From the NCBI GenBank assembly GCA_028718465.1, contig JAQULX010000109.1:1-8106 (forward strand): DNA of 8,106 nt, read 5' to 3'. Every line of letters begins with the position of its first letter. The first letter of the stretch is position 1. The notes beneath the pieces were generated by a model. The model did no database searches and was not told where the DNA came from. It was given only the letters and a program-made list of their open reading frames with translations. The stretch is from Dehalococcoidales bacterium (GTDB taxonomy: Bacteria > Chloroflexota > Dehalococcoidia > Dehalococcoidales > UBA3254). Below, piece after piece: positions 1 through 5,868 of this stretch. The translations under genes and the position numbers were made by a program.

Positions 1-261
1 GATTCGCTGGCAGCCCGCGACCTGCCCGGAAGCGAGATAGAAAGCCGGCTGGAGGATTGCCTGATCCGGCTAAGAGAAAGATATCTGCGCAATCTGAAAC
101 GGCAGCAGCAGGAAGCCCTGGCACTGGAAGCAGAAACGGGAGACAGGACGGCCGTTCTGTCAAAGCTCCTGGAGCAAGGGACGGCAATCGATGAGGAACT
201 GGCTAAAATATTCGCTAAGAGAGCAAATCCCCTGGTAAGGAGAAAACATGAAAAAAACTAA
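1..261 (+). CDS. dnaG: DNA primase C-terminal fragment (probable DnaG)
   Basis: This is the 3' end of a gene entering from the left edge: 86 codons and a TAA stop. The frame is open from base 1 and continuous. The peptide is helical and charged, with segments such as [18 protein letters not shown] and a tail ending in VRRKHEKN. That fits the helicase-interacting C-terminal domain of bacterial primase, which makes RNA primers at the replication fork and docks onto DnaB. No catalytic TOPRIM or zinc motif is in view because the N-terminal part lies outside. The assignment therefore rests on the helical tail and on the position just before rpoD, the classic primase-sigma (macromolecular synthesis) arrangement. 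The end overlaps the rpoD start by 14 bp, so the two are probably co-transcribed and translationally coupled. Another helical protein cannot be excluded. Confidence 0.7.
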   Translation, partial: DSLAARDLPGSEIESRLEDCLIRLRERYLRNLKRQQQEALALEAETGDRTAVLSKLLEQGTAIDEELAKIFAKRANPLVRRKHEKN

Positions 262-1807
262 AAAGGACATGGAATGGCATCCCGAGGAAGAAGAGGAGAA
301 TGCAGCGGAGGTTGATGAGAACACCTCCGACGACTCTTTTGAGCCTGAGATGGCCGAACCGGACATGACGGAGGAACCGTCTGCCGAAGAAGATAAAGAG
401 GCCAGGATCGATGAGATGGCGGAACCCGGTCCATCCTGGGGGGAACCGGATGCTCTTGATCTGGGGAAATCGGAAACAACGGCAGAGATGGAACCGGAAA
501 TCCCCCTGGAGCGGCTGGAAGAACAGGAGGTTATCGACGATTCCGTCCGCATGTACCTTCATGAAATCGGGAGGGTCCCTCTATTAACAGCCGAAGATGA
601 GAAAATTCTGGCCAAACAAATGGAGGAGGGAAGGCGGATTTCTGAGATTAAGCAGGAATTACAGAAGAAGCAAAGCAGAACGCCCACTTCTCCTGAAATC
701 GTGCTGGCGACACTGGAAGAACTGGCGCAGCAGGAAGAGACCATCCATGCCATTCAAAAAGAACTGGGGATCCAGACGGTAGACAGCTTCGTCAAGACGA
801 TCACCAACCAGGAATACAAAGAACAGATCGATGCCGAGATAATCCCGGAACTGATTCAATCCGTAGCTAACAGCATCAACCACAGCGTGCTGGACACCGA
901 GCAAATCATCATTAATATTTCAATCAATATTAATCTGGTCCCCTGGCAAGTACTGGAGTTGATTAACGAAGAGGTTACTTTTCCCGAGATGATCAATTTG
1001 CTCGGTGAAAAAGGCTTTACTACGGCGGTCCACGGCTATGCCAGTCATCTTGATATTTACTTTAGCAACAAGGAATATGAAGCGGAGAAAGCCAAAAAAC
1101 ACCTGATCGAAGCTAATTTGCGCCTGGTGGTCAGCGTCGCCAAGAAGCATATCGGACGCGGGATGTCCCTGCTGGACTTAATCCAGGAGGGCAACATCGG
1201 TCTGACGCGCGCCGTGGAAAAATTCGACCATCATAAAGGGTATAAATTCAGCACATATGCGACGTGGTGGATCCGGCAGGCCATTACCCGCGCTATCGCC
1301 GATCAAGCGCGCACGATCCGCATCCCGGTACACATGGTAGAAACGATTAACAAGCTCCTGAGGGTAAGCCGGCGTTTAGCCCAGGAACAGGGCAAACAGC
1401 CCAGTTCGAAAGAAATCGGACAGGAGATGGAGATGGCTCCGGAAAAAGTAGAGGAGATAATCAAGGTCTCGCAACTGCCGATCTCGCTGGAATCGCCCAT
1501 CGGCGATGAAGAAGACAGCCATCTGGGTGATTTCATAGAAGACCGGAACACCTTACCTCCGGCGGACGTTGCTTCCCGGCAACTGCTGAAGGAGCAAATC
1601 GAAGAAGTGCTGAATACTCTCACACCGCGAGAGCAAAGGGTGTTGCAGTTGCGCTTCGGCCTGGAGGACGGACGGAGCCGGACACTGGAGGAGGTCGGCA
1701 AAGAATTCAATGTCACCCGGGAACGCATTCGCCAGATCGAAGCCAAAGCTCTGCGGAAACTACGTCATCCCAGCCGCAGCCGCAAGCTCAAAGATTACCT
1801 GGAATAA
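248..1807 (+). CDS. rpoD: RNA polymerase primary sigma factor (RpoD/SigA)
   Basis: This 519-residue sigma-70 protein directs RNA polymerase to housekeeping promoters. Residues 1-95 are strongly acidic and low in complexity, in place of a recognisable region 1.1. Region 1.2 is at about 96-130 ([12 protein letters not shown]). A poorly conserved helical spacer fills about 135-275. Region 2 is textbook, with [12 protein letters not shown] at 290-301, then LIQEGNIGL and [13 protein letters not shown], the core-binding, -10-recognition and melting segments. Region 3 follows at about 355-430. Region 4 has the -35 helix-turn-helix ([20 protein letters not shown], from about 479) and ends RKLKDYLE, as in group 1 sigmas. 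A complete region 4 plus region 1.2 supports a primary rather than alternative sigma. The ATG at 248 has AAGGAG at 237-242, five bases upstream. The gene overlaps the dnaG end and no separate promoter is visible, so expression probably comes from upstream. Confidence 0.97.
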   Translation: MKKTKKDMEWHPEEEEENAAEVDENTSDDSFEPEMAEPDMTEEPSAEEDKEARIDEMAEPGPSWGEPDALDLGKSETTAEMEPEIPLERLEEQEVIDDSVRMYLHEIGRVPLLTAEDEKILAKQMEEGRRISEIKQELQKKQSRTPTSPEIVLATLEELAQQEETIHAIQKELGIQTVDSFVKTITNQEYKEQIDAEIIPELIQSVANSINHSVLDTEQIIINISININLVPWQVLELINEEVTFPEMINLLGEKGFTTAVHGYASHLDIYFSNKEYEAEKAKKHLIEANLRLVVSVAKKHIGRGMSLLDLIQEGNIGLTRAVEKFDHHKGYKFSTYATWWIRQAITRAIADQARTIRIPVHMVETINKLLRVSRRLAQEQGKQPSSKEIGQEMEMAPEKVEEIIKVSQLPISLESPIGDEEDSHLGDFIEDRNTLPPADVASRQLLKEQIEEVLNTLTPREQRVLQLRFGLEDGRSRTLEEVGKEFNVTRERIRQIEAKALRKLRHPSRSRKLKDYLE

Positions 1808-1811
1808 ATAC

Positions 1812-1930
1812 ATGGTTCACCTTACGCCTATGGTAGCCAGGGCCGGGTCACCCACGGCCTGCGCAAGTAGATAAGGTGACCGGGGTTCTGCTCGGCCGGG
1901 GTTCAGCCGGCCCCGGCTCATGATCCATAG
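1812..1930 (+). other. GC-rich structured segment with competing helices after rpoD
   Basis: Several inverted repeats are nested here. ATGGTTCA (1812-1819) can pair with TGATCCAT (1921-1928) with one mismatch. GGTTCACCTTA (1814-1824) can pair with TAAGGTGACC (1872-1881) with one bulge. GGTCACC (1846-1852) is also perfectly complementary to GGTGACC (1875-1881), so the two pairings exclude each other. GGCCG (1841-1845) pairs with CGGCC (1855-1859), CCGGGG (1880-1885) with CCCCGG (1911-1916), and GGCCGG (1894-1899) with CCGGCC (1907-1912). No U-tract follows, so this is not a normal intrinsic terminator. It could be a small RNA, a cis-regulatory leader or a folded rpoD 3' end. It matches no RNA family I recognise; 6S, SRP RNA, tRNA and common riboswitch signatures were considered and not seen. 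Confidence 0.35.
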
Positions 1931-1980
1931 AATATAAAAAGCCCTGTTGAATTTTGGACTATCGTGCTTCTTTTATATTC
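1930..1980. repeat. AT-only inverted repeat before the nucleotidyltransferase gene
   Basis: GAATATAAAA (1930-1939) and TTTTATATTC (1971-1980) form a perfect 10-bp inverted repeat around a 31-base loop. It sits between the GC-rich structure and the ribosome binding site of the next gene. It could be an operator, a weak attenuator or chance in AT-rich DNA. The right arm contains a -10-like TATATT (1974-1979). The nearest -35-like hexamers (TTGAAT at 1947, TTGGAC at 1954) are spaced wrongly at 21 and 14 bases, so no promoter is called here. Confidence 0.35.
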
Positions 1981-2003
1981 GTTTTGTATTATTGAATGTT
2001 ACT

Positions 2004-2011
2004 GAAGGGGG
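2004..2011 (+). promoter_or_regulatory. Ribosome binding site that fixes the nucleotidyltransferase start
   Basis: GAAGGGGG ends seven bases before the ATG at 2019. That supports this start over the in-frame TTG at 1947, which would add a 24-residue hydrophobic extension before the conserved N-terminal motif. Confidence 0.7.
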
Positions 2012-2018
2012 TAATGCC

Positions 2019-3095
2019 ATGCAAGCATTAATACTGGTGGGCGGGGAAGCGACCCGGCTTCGCCCTCTTACCTGCAACATGCCCAAGTCCATGGTCCCGG
2101 TCCTTAACACACCTTTTCTGGAACATGTCATCCGCTACCTGTCAGGGCACTCAACCGACAATATCGTGCTGGCGCAAGGGCATTTACCCAAACCAATGGA
2201 TGACTATTTTCAGGACGGCAGCCGCCTGGGTATAAAGCTGACCTACGCCCTGGAGACCAGGCCTCTCGGTACCGCCGGCGCCGTTAAAAACGCTGAACAA
2301 TTTCTTACCGATAGATTCCTGGTCCTGAACGGCGACATCTTCACAGACCTTAACATCACCGACATGCTGCGTTTCCACGAGGAGAGAAGGGCCAAAGTCA
2401 CCATTGCACTGACACCGGTTGAAGACCCTACCGCCTACGGGCTGATAGAGACCTCTTCAGATGGGAAAGTAAACCGCTTTTTAGAGAAGCCGAGCTGGAA
2501 CCAGGTCACCACCAATATGATCAACGCCGGGACTTACATCATTGAAAAAGATGTATTAAACCGGATTCCGCCGCAGACTAATTTCAGCTTCGAAAGACAG
2601 CTATTCCCGATGCTGTTAGAGCAGGGAGAACCCATCTACGGATATACATCTCCGGCCTACTGGATAGATATCGGTACTCCTGAAAAGTACCTTCAATTGC
2701 ACCGTGATTTAATGAGAGGCGCGGTTAAGGGTTATAATCTGGTCCAGGGGAAAGTAGTAAAAATAGGGCAGGGATGCAGTATACATGTGGAGACTCAACT
2801 TGTTGGCCCGGTGATAATCGGAGACGGCTGCTCCATCAGCCGCGGAGTGAAGATTTTCGGCCCGGTGGTAATAGGAGCAAAAAATATCATCGGGGAAGAT
2901 ACGGTTATCGATTCCTCGATAACCTGGCAAAACAACCGCTTCGGCGTCAAGGTGAATCTTAAAGAATGCATGCTTGCCACCGATTGTTTTCTGGCTGATA
3001 ACTCCGGTGCTGAAAATTCAGTGTTTGGCGACCACGTAACCATCAGCCGGAACACCAGGCTAGGGCAGGGCAGCCGCATCTGGCCGCCCGGATAG
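2019..3095 (+). CDS. NDP-sugar pyrophosphorylase-like nucleotidyltransferase (mannose-1-P guanylyltransferase / glucose-1-P nucleotidyltransferase type)
   Basis: A 358-residue protein that should join a sugar 1-phosphate to an NTP, giving an NDP-sugar and pyrophosphate for cell-envelope glycans, in the cytoplasm. The N-terminal Rossmann-like domain shows the nucleotide-binding signature GGEATRLRPLT (8-18), PKSMVPV with K23 (22-28), the metal-binding aspartate in LNGDIF (D106), the sugar-contact EKP (156-158), NAGTYI (169-174) and YWIDIGTPEKY (214-224). From about residue 245, hexapeptide repeats (for example GPVIIGDGCSI and GPVVIGAKNIIG) predict a left-handed beta-helix, and the protein ends SRIWPPG. 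This layout matches the GCD1/mannose-1-phosphate guanylyltransferase group, but the sugar and base cannot be settled by eye. The usual glycine in the GxGTRLRPLT loop is alanine here (EATRL). The stop is TAG. The gene stands alone between two non-coding gaps. Confidence 0.9.
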   Translation: MQALILVGGEATRLRPLTCNMPKSMVPVLNTPFLEHVIRYLSGHSTDNIVLAQGHLPKPMDDYFQDGSRLGIKLTYALETRPLGTAGAVKNAEQFLTDRFLVLNGDIFTDLNITDMLRFHEERRAKVTIALTPVEDPTAYGLIETSSDGKVNRFLEKPSWNQVTTNMINAGTYIIEKDVLNRIPPQTNFSFERQLFPMLLEQGEPIYGYTSPAYWIDIGTPEKYLQLHRDLMRGAVKGYNLVQGKVVKIGQGCSIHVETQLVGPVIIGDGCSISRGVKIFGPVVIGAKNIIGEDTVIDSSITWQNNRFGVKVNLKECMLATDCFLADNSGAENSVFGDHVTISRNTRLGQGSRIWPPG

Positions 3096-3131
3096 GAGAT
3101 AAGGGAAAAGAAAATGAAGGGGAATAGGGCC

Positions 3132-3265
3132 ACCCCTCCCTGATGCTTCGGCTTCGCCAGTCGAAGCCTCCAGCATGACAACATTATGAACCTTCAGCAT
3201 GAAAAGAGGGAGGGGTAGGCCTCCAGCATGACACCTTTCCGGATACCAGCGGAAGCCGGTATGGA
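3132..3265. repeat. REP/MITE-like block of hairpins and CAGCATGA repeats
   Basis: The 208-bp gap after the nucleotidyltransferase holds a compact repeat block. ACCCCTCCCT (3132-3141) and AGGGAGGGGT (3207-3216) form a perfect 10-bp inverted repeat. Inside, GGCTTCG (3150-3156) and CGAAGCC (3162-3168) make a perfect 7-bp hairpin with a 5-base loop, flanked by ATGCT (3143-3147) and AGCAT (3172-3176). The 15-mer GCCTCCAGCATGACA occurs at 3166-3180 and 3219-3233, with a degenerate copy (CCTTCAGCATGA) from 3191. A second hairpin, ATACCAGC/GCCGGTAT with a GGAA loop, lies at 3243-3262. This resembles short non-autonomous intergenic repeats that recur in many genomes. Copy number elsewhere cannot be seen here. 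Confidence 0.6.
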
Positions 3266-3303
3266 TTTGAAAGAAGGAAAAGACCCTGTCCCGGACCCTG
3301 ATT

Positions 3304-3717
3304 CTACTTGTGCGGAGCGCTGCCCGGTTTTATATATTGAGGCGTCATCGCTACATTCATAAAAATAACAGGTTTATCGACCCTGACGAAACGAAGCGGG
3401 CAGTGCATAACCCCGGCGGGTATATGTACCACAGTAGTTGAAGTGATGGTATGCTTTTCCCCATCGATAGTAAAATCGATTAATGCGCCAAAATCCTTGA
3501 TATTGGAAGAATCGCCCCCGAAGAAGCTTAAATACTGGTCGAAATCATGCGCGTGGGCTTCTTCTACCATGGTGAAAGGCTCTTTAATGCAGTTCCACAA
3601 TATCGAACAATTCTTTTCGCCAAAATAGTCGCCTGCGAAAAACTTGAGTCTGGGAGCAAATCTTCCATCCACAACCGGCTCTTTAATAAAATAATTGTCC
3701 CATTTTCCCTCAACCAT
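3304..3717 (-). CDS. Small single-domain cupin protein, function unknown
   Basis: A 137-residue protein with one cupin beta-barrel. The first cupin motif is seen as EEAHAHDFDQYLSFFGGD (52-69), with metal-ligand candidates H55, H57 and Q61 or D60 where the usual glutamate stands. The second is IPAGVMHCPL (99-108), giving the PxGxxH pattern with H105. A bound metal is therefore plausible. No signal peptide or membrane segment is seen, so the protein should be cytoplasmic. Small cupins range from enzymes to sugar or small-molecule binders, and nothing here fixes the ligand. The ATG start is supported by AAGGAGG (+ strand 3724-3730), six bases away, and the stop is TAG. It is divergent from prfA and has its own promoter, so it is probably a single-gene transcript running towards the repeat block. 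Confidence 0.8.
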   Translation of the reverse strand: MVEGKWDNYFIKEPVVDGRFAPRLKFFAGDYFGEKNCSILWNCIKEPFTMVEEAHAHDFDQYLSFFGGDSSNIKDFGALIDFTIDGEKHTITSTTVVHIPAGVMHCPLRFVRVDKPVIFMNVAMTPQYIKPGSAPHK

Positions 3718-3770
3718 GCAATTCCTCCTTAATTTCCGGCCATCTATTCAATATAGTTTTCTCACATGAT

Positions 3771-3781
3771 ATGATAATCAT
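3771..3781. promoter_or_regulatory. Possible operator overlapping the cupin -10 box
   Basis: ATGATAATCAT is a palindrome with 5-bp arms and one central base. It overlaps the -10 hexamer (3777-3782) of the cupin promoter, and a further ATGAT lies just to its left (3766-3770). The position suits a repressor site, but the palindrome is short and AT-rich. Confidence 0.3.
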
Positions 3782-3805
3782 AAAGCAAATGGGGTTTTGT
3801 TTCAA
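3777..3805 (-). promoter_or_regulatory. Sigma-70-type promoter for the cupin gene
   Basis: Read on the - strand, TTGAAA (3800-3805) and TATGAT (3777-3782) are separated by exactly 17 bases. Each box has five of six consensus bases. It lies about 60 bp upstream of the cupin ATG. Confidence 0.65.
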
Positions 3806-3836
3806 TAATAACAGGGATTTTAGCCTCACAACGATT

Positions 3837-3865
3837 TTGCCTGAAATTTGAATAAGGTCTATAAT
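3837..3865 (+). promoter_or_regulatory. Sigma-70-type promoter for prfA-prmC
   Basis: TTGCCT (3837-3842) and a perfect TATAAT (3860-3865) are 17 bases apart. The predicted transcript start is about 3872, within a base or two of the GTG at 3873 and about 10 bases before the ATG at 3882. The 5' leader would therefore be extremely short or absent. Confidence 0.7.
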
Positions 3866-3871
3866 TAATTC

Positions 3872-3877
3872 GGTGAT
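3872..3877 (+). promoter_or_regulatory. GGTGAT ribosome binding site deciding the prfA start
   Basis: GGTGAT matches the 3' part of the full Shine-Dalgarno sequence AAGGAGGTGATC. Its GG lies eight bases before the ATG at 3882, a good position. No comparable site precedes the GTG at 3873, which overlaps this one. If the promoter call is right, the site is at the very 5' end of the mRNA. Confidence 0.4.
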
Positions 3878-3881
3878 TTAC

Positions 3882-4952
3882 ATGATAGAACAATTAGAAA
3901 AGCTCGAAAACAGATACGAAGAATTAACCCAGCAAATGGCTTATCCGGAAGTGCTATCGGACCCCAAAAAGATACAGACCATAGCCAGGGAGAGGGCATC
4001 CATCGAAGATATAGTCTCCAAATACAGAGAATATAAATCGACCGTCAAGTCACTGGAAGATACCGAATCGATATTAAACGACGGACTGGATGAAGAGATG
4101 ACCGCCATGGTCAAAGAGGAGATCCAGAATCTTCAAGAAAGAGAAACCTCTCTCGTCGAAGAACTCAAAGAAGCGCTTATTCCGAAAGACCCCCATGACG
4201 AAAAAGACGTGATCATGGAGATCCGGGCCGGGACGGGCGGGGACGAGGCGGCCATTTTTGCCGCAGACCTGTTCCGTATGTATTCGCGGTACGCCCAGGC
4301 AAGGCGCTGGACTATTGAAATAATCGATGTCAGCGAGGGATCTGAGAACGGCTACAAGGAAATCATTTTTGAGGTCAAGGGGAAAGGCGCTTTCAGCCGC
4401 CTGAAATACGAGAGGGGCGTTCACCGCGTTCAGAGGGTGCCGGTTACCGAAGCCTCAGGCAGGATTCACACTTCGACCGCTACAGTGGCCGTTTTGCCGG
4501 AAGCCGATGAGGTTGATGTCGATATTAATCCTGACGATCTGCGCGTGGATATATTTCACAGCAGCGGCGCGGGCGGCCAGAACGTTAACAAGGTTGCCAC
4601 GGCAGTCCGGCTCACGCATATCCCTACCGGAACGGTAGTAGTCTGCCAGGATGAGCGTTCTCAGCTCAGAAACCGGCAAAAGGCGCTGATTGTCCTGCGC
4701 TCCCGGCTGCTGGAAGCCGAAAGGCGCAAGCAAGAGGAAGAGATCGTAGAGGAACGCCGGTCCCAGGTCGGCAGCGGAGAACGTTCGGAAAAGATCCGGA
4801 CTTATAACTACCCGCAGGACCGCGTTACCGACCACCGCATCGGTGAAAGTTTTCATAACCTGCCTGGAATCATGGAAGGCGATCTCGACAATATAATTGA
4901 TGCCCTGATTGCCTTTGACCGCGGACAGCAACTGGAGAAACAGGCCAGTTGA
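3882..4952 (+). CDS. prfA: Peptide chain release factor 1
   Basis: This 356-residue class I release factor reads UAA and UAG in the ribosomal A site and triggers hydrolysis of the finished peptide. The N-terminal helical domain (about 1-100, starting [15 protein letters not shown]) is followed by the conserved [15 protein letters not shown]. The stop-codon tripeptide is PVT at 187-189, within [18 protein letters not shown]; PxT marks RF1, whereas RF2 carries SPF. The catalytic GGQ is at 231-233 in [11 protein letters not shown], and the C-terminal domain is complete. Length and GGQ position fit the family. I chose the ATG at 3882 because of GGTGAT at 3872 and the usual RF1 N-terminus; a GTG at 3873 would add three residues and is possible if the mRNA is leaderless. 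The stop is TGA, a codon RF1 does not read, and it overlaps the prmC start. Confidence 0.97.
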   Translation: MIEQLEKLENRYEELTQQMAYPEVLSDPKKIQTIARERASIEDIVSKYREYKSTVKSLEDTESILNDGLDEEMTAMVKEEIQNLQERETSLVEELKEALIPKDPHDEKDVIMEIRAGTGGDEAAIFAADLFRMYSRYAQARRWTIEIIDVSEGSENGYKEIIFEVKGKGAFSRLKYERGVHRVQRVPVTEASGRIHTSTATVAVLPEADEVDVDINPDDLRVDIFHSSGAGGQNVNKVATAVRLTHIPTGTVVVCQDERSQLRNRQKALIVLRSRLLEAERRKQEEEIVEERRSQVGSGERSEKIRTYNYPQDRVTDHRIGESFHNLPGIMEGDLDNIIDALIAFDRGQQLEKQAS

Positions 4953-5824
4953 CCGTCAAGGAAGCCCTGTCTTTAGCCAGAGCAAAGCTAATTCGCGGCA
5001 AGGACGTTGAAGACCCGGTCCTGGAGAGTGAAGTCCTGCTCCGTTACGCGCTTCAGATGAGCCGGGCCCACCTGTTATTCCTCGGACCGGGAGAAACATT
5101 AGACCCCAGCAGGGAAAATATCTTCTTCGACTGGATCGACAGACGCCTGCAGGGTGAGCCTGTCGCTTACATCATAGAATGCCGGGAGTTCTTCGGACTG
5201 GATTTATATGTAGACAGGCGGGTGTTGATACCTCGTCCGGAGACCGAGCTTCTGGTAGAAGAGTGTATTAATTTCGCCAGGCATCATCCGGCGGCCTCGA
5301 TCGCCGATATCGGGACCGGTTCAGGAGCGATAGCGGCCAGCCTGGCTGTCACCCTGCCCCATGTCAAAATCTTTGCCTCCGATATTTCTAAAGATGCTCT
5401 GGAGGTTGCCGGGATCAACTGCCGAAAACATGATGTCGCTGACCGTGTCACTCTACTACAGGGTGATTTACTGGACCCTCTGCCCGGGCCGGTGGATATA
5501 CTGGCAGCCAACTTGCCTTATGTAAAGTTAACCGATCTGGCCGGTATGCCCTCAGCCCGGTTTGAGCCGGAGATAGCGCTGGACGGTGGGCCGGACGGCC
5601 TCGACCAGATATCGCGGTTTATTCCCCAGATAGAAGGTAAAGTCAACCCCGGCGGCTGCGTTCTGCTGGAAATTGGAAAAGGGCAGGGCCGGCCGACGGT
5701 CGATCTCCTGCGCCGCTATTTCCCTCATGCGCCTGTTGAGATCAAGCGCGATCTGGCGGGCATCGAGCGTGTTATCAAGATTACAATCCGTGGGGAAGGG
5801 GGCGGAATCAGGATTAATGATTAA
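4949..5824 (+). CDS. prmC: Release factor glutamine methyltransferase
   Basis: A 291-residue SAM-dependent methyltransferase (HemK/PrmC family) that N5-methylates the glutamine of the GGQ motif in release factors, which strengthens termination. The N-terminal helical domain (about 1-85) is the substrate-recognition bundle. HemK-type sequence follows ([20 protein letters not shown], then [14 protein letters not shown]). SAM motif I is DIGTGSG (120-126), and the catalytic motif is NLPY at 188-191 rather than the commoner NPPY. The later [15 protein letters not shown] block is typical. The start is a TTG at 4949, whose last two bases open the prfA TGA stop, so the genes overlap by four bases and are probably translationally coupled. 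A weak GGAG lies at 4934-4937, and no better in-frame start is seen. Encoding it after its substrate prfA is a widespread arrangement. Confidence 0.95.
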   Translation: MTVKEALSLARAKLIRGKDVEDPVLESEVLLRYALQMSRAHLLFLGPGETLDPSRENIFFDWIDRRLQGEPVAYIIECREFFGLDLYVDRRVLIPRPETELLVEECINFARHHPAASIADIGTGSGAIAASLAVTLPHVKIFASDISKDALEVAGINCRKHDVADRVTLLQGDLLDPLPGPVDILAANLPYVKLTDLAGMPSARFEPEIALDGGPDGLDQISRFIPQIEGKVNPGGCVLLEIGKGQGRPTVDLLRRYFPHAPVEIKRDLAGIERVIKITIRGEGGGIRIND

Positions 5825-5867
5825 GGAAGGGGAGAAGGAACGAGAGGGGATTTCGGTTTTTCCTTAA
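5821..5867. terminator. Inverted repeat between convergent genes, possible weak terminator
   Basis: TTAAGGAA (5821-5828) and TTCCTTAA (5860-5867) are perfect 8-bp arms enclosing the gap between the prmC stop and the stop of the facing gene. An inner AAGGAA (5835-5840) could compete for the right arm. The stem is AT-rich with a 31-base loop, and a short T-run (5856-5861) lies inside it. The position suits bidirectional termination, but the structure is weak. Confidence 0.3.
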
Positions 5868-5868
5868 C

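Noticed and set aside
160..552. Long serine-rich open frame on the - strand opposite the start of rpoD
   Set aside because: It mirrors the acidic GAA/GAG-rich coding of the sigma N-terminus; it has no family features and overlaps a certain gene.
1896..1916. tRNA T-arm-like GGGGTTCAGCC in the rpoD downstream region
   Set aside because: The T-loop lacks the required conserved adenine, and no acceptor, D or anticodon arm can be drawn around it.
1880..1916. Rho-independent terminator for rpoD
   Set aside because: The GC-rich stem is good but no T-run follows; the next bases are ctcatgatccatag.
1947..2018. In-frame 24-residue N-terminal extension of the nucleotidyltransferase from a TTG
   Set aside because: The conserved N-terminus (MQALILVGG) starts at the ATG at 2019, which has a good ribosome binding site; the extension would be AT-rich intergenic sequence.
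3114..3143. Tiny open frame (about 9 codons) after the nucleotidyltransferase
   Set aside because: Too short and running into the repeat block; no support for translation.
3166..3233. Possible CRISPR array from three CAGCATGA-type repeats
   Set aside because: The units are short and unequal, spacing is irregular (about 25 and 28 bases), the middle copy is degenerate, and the copies lie inside larger inverted repeats.
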